From Thalassomonas actiniarum (GTDB lineage: Bacteria; Pseudomonadota; Gammaproteobacteria; Enterobacterales; Alteromonadaceae): DNA of 64,000 nt. The stretch's first letter is position 1. Every line of letters begins with the position of its first letter. The stretch is taken from the NCBI RefSeq assembly GCF_000948975.2, contig NZ_CP059735.1, positions 6,384,603 to 6,448,602 on the forward strand, in the 5' to 3' direction. The notes beneath the pieces are model-generated. The model worked only from the letters and a program-made list of their open reading frames with translations. It was not told where the DNA came from and made no database searches. Positions 56,876 through 64,000 of the stretch are shown one piece after another. The translations under genes and the position numbers were made by a program.

Positions 56876-57571
56876 TTAGATAAAAGCAAATGCGTCGGCA
56901 TACATATGCTCTAATAACGCTCCCTGCTCGACAAAGTCCTGGCGAATGCGCCCCACCATATCAAAACGACCTGCCAGATAAATATCGTAAGGCTCAAAAC
57001 TGACAATATCCTGCATCACCACTTCATGTACCAGCCCGGTTTTCCCCTGCCACTCGGGAGTCGGGTTTTCTACCACGGGAATAAAGCTGGCATTGGGTAA
57101 TTTGGCTATGGTCTGTCTGGTTTTTTCCAGCTCATAACAGGCATCGGGCTCCCTCAGACCCCAATAAACGATGACCGGCCGGTTTGATCCCTGAGCCGCC
57201 AAATATTCAAACATAGATTTGATATAGGAAAAACCGGTGCCGCCGGCGAGTAATAGCAAAGGGCGCTCACTGTCGGTGCGCAACTGGGCATTACCCAGCG
57301 GCATTTCCACGATAACCTTGTCGCTGGCATTTAAACGCTCTATCACCTGCATCGGATAGCTGTCCGCGCCAAAAGCCCCTATCTGTAGCTCAATAAATTC
57401 ATCTCCCGGGGCACTGGCGATGGAGAAGGGACGCTTGTCCTCATCACTCATAACAAAATTCAAATACTGGCCGGGTAAAAAATCAATTGATTTTTCTGGC
57501 TTTAACAACACTTTGTGTACATTGGGAGTTAAGGGCTCCAACAAATGTACCTGACACTCTATCGCATTCAT
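56876..57571 (-). CDS. fre: NAD(P)H-flavin reductase (Fre)
   Basis: 231-residue ferredoxin-reductase-fold enzyme reducing free flavins with NAD(P)H. The flavin-binding RPFSIASAP motif is near residue 47 and the pyridine-nucleotide loop LLAGGTGFSYIKSM near 107. Length matches E. coli Fre (233). It lies downstream of ubiD on the same strand. That neighbourhood is common and may supply reduced FMN for the prenylated flavin of UbiD. Confidence 0.94.
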   Translation of the reverse strand: MNAIECQVHLLEPLTPNVHKVLLKPEKSIDFLPGQYLNFVMSDEDKRPFSIASAPGDEFIELQIGAFGADSYPMQVIERLNASDKVIVEMPLGNAQLRTDSERPLLLLAGGTGFSYIKSMFEYLAAQGSNRPVIVYWGLREPDACYELEKTRQTIAKLPNASFIPVVENPTPEWQGKTGLVHEVVMQDIVSFEPYDIYLAGRFDMVGRIRQDFVEQGALLEHMYADAFAFI

Positions 57572-57788
57572 GCTTGCTTACTTACCTTTAATTAGTTGCT
57601 GGCAACATCCTTGTTTAAGCAATAAAAAGTACATCCTGTACATCCAATTACCTTAGTTTATGACTAATAATACTATCGATAATACATATTAGTTGAAATT
57701 CAGATTAATCCGGCACAGCTTATCGCAGATATACCGGTTATTTATAGCTGATCACTCACTCGGCTTGTGCTTGATACTAAAAAATCTG

Positions 57789-59255
57789 CTAGAGAATATC
57801 CAGCTGCTCCCAAAGCTCGTCCACTTCTTTTATCACCGCTTCATCCATGACAATAGGCGTACCCCATTCGCGATCGGTTTCTCCCGGCCATTTATTGGTG
57901 GCATCCATCCCCATTTTTGAGCCCAGACCGGATACCGGCGAAGCAAAGTCGAGGTAATCGATCGGGGTATTCTCTATCATAGTGGTATCCCGGCTGGGAT
58001 CCATACGTGTGGTCATCGCCCAGATCACATCCTGCCAGTCTCTGGCATTCACATCATCATCGCAGACAATCACAAATTTGGTATACATAAATTGTCGCAG
58101 GAAAGACCAAACCCCCATCATAACCCGCTTGGCATGCCCGGGATATTGCTTTTTAATGGTCACCACCGCCAAACGGTAGGAACAACCTTCCGGCGGCAGG
58201 TAAAAATCGACAATTTCCGGAAATTGCTTCTGTAAAATCGGCACAAAAACCTCGTTTAAAGCCACTCCTAAAATTGCCGGCTCATCCGGCGGCCGCCCGG
58301 TATAAGTACTGTGGTATATCGGCTCTTTGCGCATGGTGATATCGGTAACGGTAAAGACAGGGAAGTCATCCACTTCGTTGTAATAACCGGTATGATCGCC
58401 ATAAGGCCCTTCCGGCGCCATCTCGTCGGGATCGATATAACCTTCCAGCACAATTTCCGCCGAGGCAGGTACTTCGAGATCATTACTGACACATTTAACC
58501 ACTTCGGTTTTGCTGCCCCGTAACAAACCGGCAAAGGCATACTCAGACAAAGTATCCGGCACCGGGGTCACCGCCCCTAAAATCGTGGCAGGATCTGCGC
58601 CCAGCGCCACAGATACCGGGAATTTTTCTCCCGGGTGCTGCTTTTTCCACTCCAGAAAATCCAGAGCACCACCGCGGTGGGACAACCAACGCATGATCAC
58701 CTTGTTCGGTCCCAATAATTGCTGGCGGTAGATACCCAGGTTTTGACGCTCTTTATGCGGACCTTTGGTGACCGTTAATCCCCAAGTGATCAGCGGCGCC
58801 ACATCTCCCGGCCAGCAGGTTTGGATCGGCAGTTTCGTTAGATCGACCTCATCGCCGGACAATACCACTTGCTGACACGGCGCTTTTTTCAACACCTTGG
58901 CCGGCATATTCAACACCTGCTTATATACAGGTAATTTATCCAGGGCATCACGGAAACCCTTGGGCGGTTCGGGCTCTTTCAAAGTTGCCAGTAATTTTCC
59001 GACTTCCCTTAAAGCGGTAACATCGGTTTGCCCCATGGCCAAAGCAACCCGCTCCGGGGTGCCAAATAAATTGGTTAATACCGGGATATCAAAACCCACC
59101 GGATTTTCAAAAAGTAGTGCCGGGCCGCCTGCCCGTAAGGTGCGGTCACTGATTTCTGTCATGGTCAGGTTTGTCGAAACCGGTTGGCTAATACGCTTTA
59201 ACTGGCCCAGCTTTTCCAGCTGGTGGATAAAGTCTCTTAAATCGCTGTATTTCAT
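57789..59255 (-). CDS. ubiD: 4-hydroxy-3-polyprenylbenzoate decarboxylase (UbiD)
   Basis: Prenyl-FMN-dependent decarboxylase of ubiquinone synthesis. 488 residues (E. coli 497). Signatures: [22 protein letters not shown] at the N-terminus (split), the cofactor and metal region [19 protein letters not shown] and the acid-base glutamates in [16 protein letters not shown]. It joins ubiB and ubiK elsewhere in this window. Confidence 0.97.
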   Translation of the reverse strand: MKYSDLRDFIHQLEKLGQLKRISQPVSTNLTMTEISDRTLRAGGPALLFENPVGFDIPVLTNLFGTPERVALAMGQTDVTALREVGKLLATLKEPEPPKGFRDALDKLPVYKQVLNMPAKVLKKAPCQQVVLSGDEVDLTKLPIQTCWPGDVAPLITWGLTVTKGPHKERQNLGIYRQQLLGPNKVIMRWLSHRGGALDFLEWKKQHPGEKFPVSVALGADPATILGAVTPVPDTLSEYAFAGLLRGSKTEVVKCVSNDLEVPASAEIVLEGYIDPDEMAPEGPYGDHTGYYNEVDDFPVFTVTDITMRKEPIYHSTYTGRPPDEPAILGVALNEVFVPILQKQFPEIVDFYLPPEGCSYRLAVVTIKKQYPGHAKRVMMGVWSFLRQFMYTKFVIVCDDDVNARDWQDVIWAMTTRMDPSRDTTMIENTPIDYLDFASPVSGLGSKMGMDATNKWPGETDREWGTPIVMDEAVIKEVDELWEQLDIL

Positions 59256-59366
59256 GATGGATTTGCTTCTGGTATTTGCCGATCATTATACCTTGGTTAA
59301 AGAAAAAACATCTAGCTATTAGCGGGAATAAGAATTATTAACCCCAATGTCTCGGGGAAGGCAGAA

Positions 59367-59394
59367 AAATGCGACCGGTAACCGAATCGCATTT
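59367..59394 (-). terminator. Hairpin terminator downstream of the small secreted protein
   Basis: AAATGCGA and TCGCATTT stem; on the minus strand the stem ends in TTTTTC. About 60 bases past the small secreted-protein stop. Confidence 0.65.
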
Positions 59395-59454
59395 ATCAAA
59401 AGAGAATAGGGCGATAAGCAGCTCAGTTAGGGGGCTTACCGCTTCTTCAGGCTG

Positions 59455-59682
59455 TTACAGGTTAAAATTAAGTTCTACCGTACCGCCTTGCTGGCTGCAG
59501 CTATGGGACAGGGCACGCGCTTCCGACCAGCTATACGCTGTCTTCATCCAGTAACCGCCACCTGGCATGTTATAACATTCCACTATGTAAGACTCGCCAG
59601 AAGCCTGTGCAGACAGACCGGTGAGGGTACTGCTTAAAGCGAACCCGGCTACAAACAAACTTGATAATATTTTTTTATTCAT
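59455..59682 (-). CDS. Small secreted two-cysteine protein
   Basis: 75 residues from ATG 59682, chosen for AAGGA eight bases upstream and because a signal peptide starts there (MNKKILSSLFVAGFALSS... cleaved after SAQA); the longer open frame upstream has no support. The mature part, about 48 residues, has two cysteines (VECYNMPGG and HSCSQQGG), aromatic and glycine residues, and ends VELNFNL. One disulfide is likely. A perfect TTGACA lies upstream. No family recognised; it could be a periplasmic or extracellular effector or structural peptide. Confidence 0.8.
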   Translation of the reverse strand: MNKKILSSLFVAGFALSSTLTGLSAQASGESYIVECYNMPGGGYWMKTAYSWSEARALSHSCSQQGGTVELNFNL

Positions 59683-59755
59683 TGTTATATTCCTTATATC
59701 TTTATTAGTTACAACAAAGAAAACCTGATGAAACAAGTCCTCCCCATTACCGGGT

Positions 59756-59784
59756 AAACTAATAAGAAGCCCAGCAAGTGTCAA
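59756..59784 (-). promoter_or_regulatory. Promoter of the small secreted protein gene
   Basis: Perfect TTGACA, 17-base spacer and a weak TAGTTT, about 75 bases before the ATG on the minus strand. Confidence 0.5.
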
Positions 59785-59915
59785 CAAAAAAACAAATAAA
59801 AAGTAACAAATAAATTACATTTTAGCTTATATAATCGACAACGATTAGCTCGACACAAGAAAGTACGGCTTGTCCATGGCCACAGCCTCACCAAGCCAAT
59901 AAGCGCTCTAGCAAC

Positions 59916-59946
59916 AAAAAAGCCAGCGGTTAAGCTGGCTTTTTAA
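59916..59946 (-). terminator. Terminator of rho
   Basis: AAAAAGCCAGC and GCTGGCTTTTT stem just past the rho stop; T runs occur on both strands. Confidence 0.85.
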
Positions 59947-59965
59947 GTACTGAAATCAACAAAAA

Positions 59966-61225
59966 TTATTTACGTTTCATTGAATCAAAGAATTCGTTAT
60001 TGGTTTTGGTCATGGCCAGTTTATCTATCATAAACTCCATGGCGTCGATCTCACCCATTTCATGAACGATTTTTCGCAGGATCCACATCTTCTGCAGTTC
60101 GTCCGGTTTGGTCAGCAACTCTTCGCGACGGGTACCGCTGCGGTTGAAGTGGATGGCCGGGAATACGCGTTTTTCGGCGATCTTACGGGACAAGTGTAAT
60201 TCCATGTTACCCGTGCCTTTAAACTCTTCGTAGATGACTTCATCCATCTTAGAGCCGGTTTCGATCAGGGCTGTGGCGATAATGGTCAAACTGCCGCCTT
60301 CTTCGATGTTACGCGCGGCACCGAAGAAACGTTTCGGGCGATGCAGGGCGTTGGCGTCAACACCACCGGTCAGGATCTTGCCGGAAGAAGGAATAACCGT
60401 GTTATAGGCACGGGCCAAACGGGTGATGGAGTCGAGCAAGATAACCACATCTTTTTTATGCTCTACCAGACGTTTCGCTTTTTCGATCACCATTTCAGCA
60501 ACCTGAACGTGACGGCTGGCAGGCTCATCAAAGGTCGAGGCAACGACTTCACCCTGTACCAGGCGCTGCATCTCTGTTACTTCTTCCGGACGTTCATCAA
60601 TCAATAACACCATCAGTTCACAGTCCGGGTTATTGTAGGCGATGCTTTGGGCAATATTTTGCAGTAATAAGGTTTTACCGGCTTTTGGCGGCGCAACAAT
60701 CAAACCACGCTGACCTTTACCGATAGGTGAAGCTAAATCGAGTACCCGGGCGGTAATATCTTCGGTTGAACCGTTACCGCGTTCCATAGTTACACGCTCA
60801 TTGGCGTGAATAGGCGTTAAGTTTTCAAATAAAATCTTATTGCGGGCGTTTTCCGGCTTATCAAAATTAACTTCGTTGACTTTTAACAGCGCAAAGTAAC
60901 GCTCGCCATCTTTTGGCGGACGGATTTTACCCTGGATAGTATCACCGGTACGCATACTGAAACGTCTGATCTGGCTTGGCGATACATAAATATCATCCGG
61001 GCCGGCCAAATACGAGGAGTCTGCCGAACGCAAGAATCCGAAGCCATCCTGCAGGATTTCTAATACACCGCCGCCGAATATGTCTTCACCACTTTTGGCG
61101 TGCGCCTTCAAAATGGCAAATATGATGTCTTGTTTACGGGTTCTAGCAAGGTGTTCAAGCTTCATGGATTCAGCGAGATTAACCAATTCGCTAATCGATT
61201 TTTCTTTAAGTTCGGTAAGATTCAT
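59966..61225 (-). CDS. rho: Transcription termination factor Rho
   Basis: Hexameric RNA-dependent ATPase that ends untranslated transcripts. 419 residues exactly as in E. coli. N-terminal RNA-binding cold-shock-like domain ([14 protein letters not shown]), Walker A APPKAGKT near residue 180, Walker [16 protein letters not shown], the Q-loop region and R-loop [16 protein letters not shown]. The 265-base upstream gap to trxA is A+T rich; no second gene is seen there. Confidence 0.98.
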   Translation of the reverse strand: MNLTELKEKSISELVNLAESMKLEHLARTRKQDIIFAILKAHAKSGEDIFGGGVLEILQDGFGFLRSADSSYLAGPDDIYVSPSQIRRFSMRTGDTIQGKIRPPKDGERYFALLKVNEVNFDKPENARNKILFENLTPIHANERVTMERGNGSTEDITARVLDLASPIGKGQRGLIVAPPKAGKTLLLQNIAQSIAYNNPDCELMVLLIDERPEEVTEMQRLVQGEVVASTFDEPASRHVQVAEMVIEKAKRLVEHKKDVVILLDSITRLARAYNTVIPSSGKILTGGVDANALHRPKRFFGAARNIEEGGSLTIIATALIETGSKMDEVIYEEFKGTGNMELHLSRKIAEKRVFPAIHFNRSGTRREELLTKPDELQKMWILRKIVHEMGEIDAMEFMIDKLAMTKTNNEFFDSMKRK

Positions 61226-61458
61226 AGTGGAAGTTCTTAACTATTAAATGTTGTTATGCTTTTGCTCAACGGCAAAGTATTAACGAGGAATAGGATTTAG
61301 ATGTGTTATAAAATTAATTGAACGCTAAACTTAGCATTAAAATGGCATTGCGTAAAGTAAGTAACTCATTTTATATTCATTAATAATATGGCTTTGCCAC
61401 ATTATGGCATCCCTGTCGCCGCTGCATGCTGTTTTTATATTTTGTTTTTAAGGCATAG

Positions 61459-61490
61459 AAAAAAGGCCCGAGATAAACCGAGCCTTTCTT
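61459..61490 (-). terminator. Terminator of trxA
   Basis: AAAGGC(T)CG and CG(G)GCCTTTTTT stem with a short A/T loop, directly after the trxA stop on the minus strand. Confidence 0.8.
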
Positions 61491-61817
61491 TTATAAATTT
61501 TTGTCTAAAAACTCTTTTAATTGAGTCTTAGAAAGTGCGCCAACTTTAGTGTCGGCTACCTGACCGTCTTTAAATAAAAGCAAAGTCGGGATACCGCGAA
61601 TACCGAATTTAGGCGGGGTATCGGCATTTTGGTCGATATTTAACTTACCAACAACAAGCTTGCCGTCATATTCATCGGCAATCTCGTTTAATATAGGTGC
61701 GATCATTTTACATGGTCCACACCACTCAGCCCAAAAATCTACTAATACTGGACTAGATGCGTTCAGCACATCTGCTTCAAAACTGTCATCTGACAACTGA
61801 ACAATTTTATCGCTCAT
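61491..61817 (-). CDS. trxA: Thioredoxin 1 (TrxA)
   Basis: 108-residue cytosolic thioredoxin with the active site [13 protein letters not shown] (Cys32 and Cys35 region) and cis-proline in [11 protein letters not shown]. It lies between rho and divergent rhlB, the standard gammaproteobacterial order. Confidence 0.98.
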   Translation of the reverse strand: MSDKIVQLSDDSFEADVLNASSPVLVDFWAEWCGPCKMIAPILNEIADEYDGKLVVGKLNIDQNADTPPKFGIRGIPTLLLFKDGQVADTKVGALSKTQLKEFLDKNL

Positions 61818-61963
61818 TTCACTCTCCGTTTATGGTGGCACAATTGCCTGATGACGAGAGTATACCGTCATCTTTATTTTTTGCTATTTATTCAATACAG
61901 TTTTTTCTTACATCTTATTCGATACCGTTTTTTATTAGGCGCGTAAGGTGTTAAGCTAGCCGT

Positions 61964-63223
61964 ATGAAAAAAACACATTTAACTGAAATCAAATTCGCCG
62001 ATCTGCAACTTAATGAAAAAGTAGTGACCGGCCTGGAAGCCATGGGCTTTCAAAATTGCACCTCGATCCAGGCAAAATCTTTACCTATTTTACTTAAAGG
62101 AAAAGATCTCGCCGGCCAGGCCCAAACAGGGGAAGGCAAGACTATCGCGTTTTTAGCCGCCACCTTTCACCACCTGTTACAAAAGCCTGCCCCGGACCAT
62201 AACCAGCCAAGGGCGCTCATTATGGCGCCGACCCGGGAATTAGCCATACAGATTCACCGGGATGCTATTGAGATGGCCAAAGCCACCGGATTGCGCCTCG
62301 GCATTGTATATGGGGGCGAGGGTTACGAAAGTCAACGGGAAGAATTAACCAAAGGGGTAGATATTTTAATCGGCACCTGTGGCCGCCTCATTGACTACCT
62401 CAAACAAGGAATTTATAACCTCAACAATATCGAAGCCGTAGTGCTTGATGAAGCGGATCGCATGTTTGATCTCGGCTTTATTAAAGATATCCGTTATATG
62501 TTCCGCAGAATGCCGGCGGCAAACGAGCGCCTGAGCATGTTATTTTCTGCCACCTTGTCTTTCAGGGTAAAAGAGCTTGCTTTTGAGCATATGAATTCTC
62601 CCGAGAGCGTTGAAGTCGAACCCGAGCAAAAGACCAATGTTCGCATCACAGAAGAGCTGTTTTATCCCTCCAACGAAGATAAGATGGCGTTATTACAGAC
62701 CCTGATCGAAGAAGAGTGGCCGGATAAAGCCATTATTTTTGCCAATACCAAGCATAGCTGTGAAAAGATCCACGCCCATTTGGCCGCCGATAAAATCCGT
62801 GTCGGCCTGTTAACCGGCGACGTGATACAGAAAAAGCGCCTGAAAATACTTGAAGGCTTTACCGCCGGGCATCTTGATGTTCTGGTGGCCACAGATGTTG
62901 CCGCCCGCGGACTGCATATCCCGAATGTCACCCATGTCTTTAACTATGACTTGCCCGACGATTTCGAAGATTATGTCCACCGCATCGGCCGTACCGGTCG
63001 TGCCGGCGCCAGCGGACATGCCATCAGTTTTGCCTGTGAAGACTATGTATTTAATTTACCGGCAATCGAAGAATATATCAGCCATGCCTTACCGGTAAGC
63101 AAATATGATCACGAAGCGCTATTAACGGATTTACCTAAACCTAAACCCAGACAGCGTCGTCACAAACCTCACAGCGGCGGACAAAACCGCGGCCGCAACC
63201 CCAGGGGTAACAGGTCCAGATAA
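61964..63223 (+). CDS. rhlB: ATP-dependent RNA helicase RhlB
   Basis: DEAD-box helicase of the RNA degradosome. 419 residues (E. coli 421). Motifs: Q motif [19 protein letters not shown], motif I AQTGEGKT (Glu where most DEAD-box proteins have Thr), motif [18 protein letters not shown], and [17 protein letters not shown]. The C-terminal tail is basic and Arg/Gly/Asn rich, for RNA binding. Two bases separate it from gppA. Confidence 0.97.
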   Translation: MKKTHLTEIKFADLQLNEKVVTGLEAMGFQNCTSIQAKSLPILLKGKDLAGQAQTGEGKTIAFLAATFHHLLQKPAPDHNQPRALIMAPTRELAIQIHRDAIEMAKATGLRLGIVYGGEGYESQREELTKGVDILIGTCGRLIDYLKQGIYNLNNIEAVVLDEADRMFDLGFIKDIRYMFRRMPAANERLSMLFSATLSFRVKELAFEHMNSPESVEVEPEQKTNVRITEELFYPSNEDKMALLQTLIEEEWPDKAIIFANTKHSCEKIHAHLAADKIRVGLLTGDVIQKKRLKILEGFTAGHLDVLVATDVAARGLHIPNVTHVFNYDLPDDFEDYVHRIGRTGRAGASGHAISFACEDYVFNLPAIEEYISHALPVSKYDHEALLTDLPKPKPRQRRHKPHSGGQNRGRNPRGNRSR

Positions 63224-63225
63224 GT

Positions 63226-64000
63226 ATGATGATCAGCAAACAGAACGCGGAAAGTCCCTTGTATGCCATTATCGATCTGGGATCGAACAGCTTTCATATG
63301 CTTATTACCCGTTTGCTTGCTGACAGCGTACAAACCGTGGATAAGGTCAAACGTAAAGTGCGTTTGGCCGGGGGCCTGGATGAGGAAAACAACCTCGATG
63401 ATGCCGCTATTTCCCGCGGACTGGAATGCCTGAGCTTTTTTGCCGAGCGCCTGCAGGATATTCCCCCGGAAAATATTCGGGTAGTGGCAACCGCCACTTT
63501 AAGAATTGCCAAAAATGCCGAGTTTTTTTTAGCCCGAGCACAAAAGATCCTCGGCACTAAAGTCAGCCTGCTGAGCGGATTGCAAGAAGCAGAAACCATC
63601 TATTTAGGGGTTGCCCATACCAGCTGTAGTGCAGATCAACGCCTGGTACTGGATATCGGCGGCGCCAGTACCGAAATCATTATCGGCGAAGCCTTTGCGG
63701 TCAAAAAAATCACCAGTTTGGATATCGGTTGCGTCACCTTTAACCGCCGCTACTTTCATGATGGCTTGTTGTCAAAGAGCAATTTTGAAGCGGCAATCAC
63801 CCAAGCGAAAAGCGAACTAAAGCCTTTAGTAAAAAGCTATACCGATATCGGCTGGCAGGACGTGCTTGGCGGTTCGGGCACAATGCAGGCTTTAGCCGAA
63901 ATCCTGATGTACCAAAAACGCCCCGCGATAATCACCCTGGATTTTCTCCATGATCTCCAGCAACAGTTACTGAGCATAAAGCGGGTGGAGAATATCGCGA
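63226..64000 (+). CDS. gppA: GppA/Ppx-family phosphatase (3' end cut by window)
   Basis: Exopolyphosphatase/guanosine-pentaphosphatase of the actin-like ATPase fold; 258 codons are visible before the window ends. Typical segments are YAIIDLGSNSFHMLITR, VRLAGGLDEENNL, VATATLRIAKN, GLQEAETIYLGV and LDIGGASTEIIIGE. Two consecutive ATGs (63226 and 63229) leave the exact start open. Directly after rhlB, as in enterics, where GppA turns pppGpp into ppGpp. Confidence 0.93.
   Translation, partial: MMISKQNAESPLYAIIDLGSNSFHMLITRLLADSVQTVDKVKRKVRLAGGLDEENNLDDAAISRGLECLSFFAERLQDIPPENIRVVATATLRIAKNAEFFLARAQKILGTKVSLLSGLQEAETIYLGVAHTSCSADQRLVLDIGGASTEIIIGEAFAVKKITSLDIGCVTFNRRYFHDGLLSKSNFEAAITQAKSELKPLVKSYTDIGWQDVLGGSGTMQALAEILMYQKRPAIITLDFLHDLQQQLLSIKRVENIA

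Noticed and set aside
1-64000. CRISPR arrays, tRNA or rRNA genes, prophage or complete insertion sequences
   Set aside because: No spaced direct repeats, cloverleaf-like sequences, integrases or transposase genes were found; the only tandem repeat is the comM 3' array.

Overview
The window reads as a stretch of chromosome from a marine gammaproteobacterium of the order Alteromonadales, most likely Colwelliaceae (Thalassomonas/Colwellia-like). This is inferred from the protein sequences and from conserved gammaproteobacterial gene order (rarD-yigI-recQ, lptM-lysA-dapF-DUF484-yigB-uvrD, hemCDXY opposite lptM/lysA, trxA/rhlB-gppA beside rho). It was not tested by a database search. Most of the DNA is core chromosome. 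No tRNA, rRNA, CRISPR array, prophage or complete insertion sequence was seen. ubiB is cut by the left edge and gppA by the right edge.

Layout. 1-8 kb: ubiB, a RimJ-like acetyltransferase, rep, ubiK, a membrane-anchored XRE protein, a LysE-type exporter and an exported M18 aminopeptidase. 8.2-12.1 kb: a compact peptide-export locus made of an HlyD-type adaptor, a C39-peptidase ABC transporter and, convergent to them, an unannotated 65-residue double-glycine leader peptide with its own promoter, Shine-Dalgarno and terminator. 12.2-19.2 kb: the ilvLGMEDA operon on the minus strand, complete with leader peptide and attenuator. 19.3-21.1 kb: comM (yifB), whose 3' end is tandemly repeated nearly three times. 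21.2-23.8 kb: ilvY and ilvC, divergent around a palindromic operator. 23.8-26.2 kb: proBA. 26.2-30 kb: a YihG-like acyltransferase, a YbdG-like MscS channel and tesB.

30-34.6 kb: three poorly known genes, one encoding a TPR membrane protein with a degenerate GGDEF domain. Next comes a strong promoter, a GEMM-I cyclic-di-GMP riboswitch and the GGDEF protein it controls. 34.6-40.6 kb: a small hypothetical gene, selO, cytochrome c, recQ (TTG start), yigI and rarD. 40.6-46.2 kb: a YfiR-domain histidine kinase, a double-receiver diguanylate cyclase and uvrD (with a LexA-like box). 46.3-50.3 kb: yigB, a DUF484 gene, dapF, a hairpin-rich MITE-like repeat, lysA and lptM; the xerC gene usual here is absent. 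50.4-55 kb: cyaY and hemCDXY. 55-59.3 kb: an AraC regulator, a transglutaminase-like protein, fre and ubiD. 59.4-64 kb: a small secreted two-cysteine protein, rho, trxA, rhlB and gppA.

Three systems stand out. The first is the minimal peptide-export locus, with peptide, protease-exporter and adaptor but no modification enzyme. The second is a concentration of c-di-GMP functions: riboswitch plus cyclase, degenerate GGDEF-TPR protein, and kinase plus REC-REC-GGDEF pair. The third is branched-chain amino-acid biosynthesis, where ilvLGMEDA, ilvY and ilvC are neighbours and attenuation logic can be read directly from the DNA.
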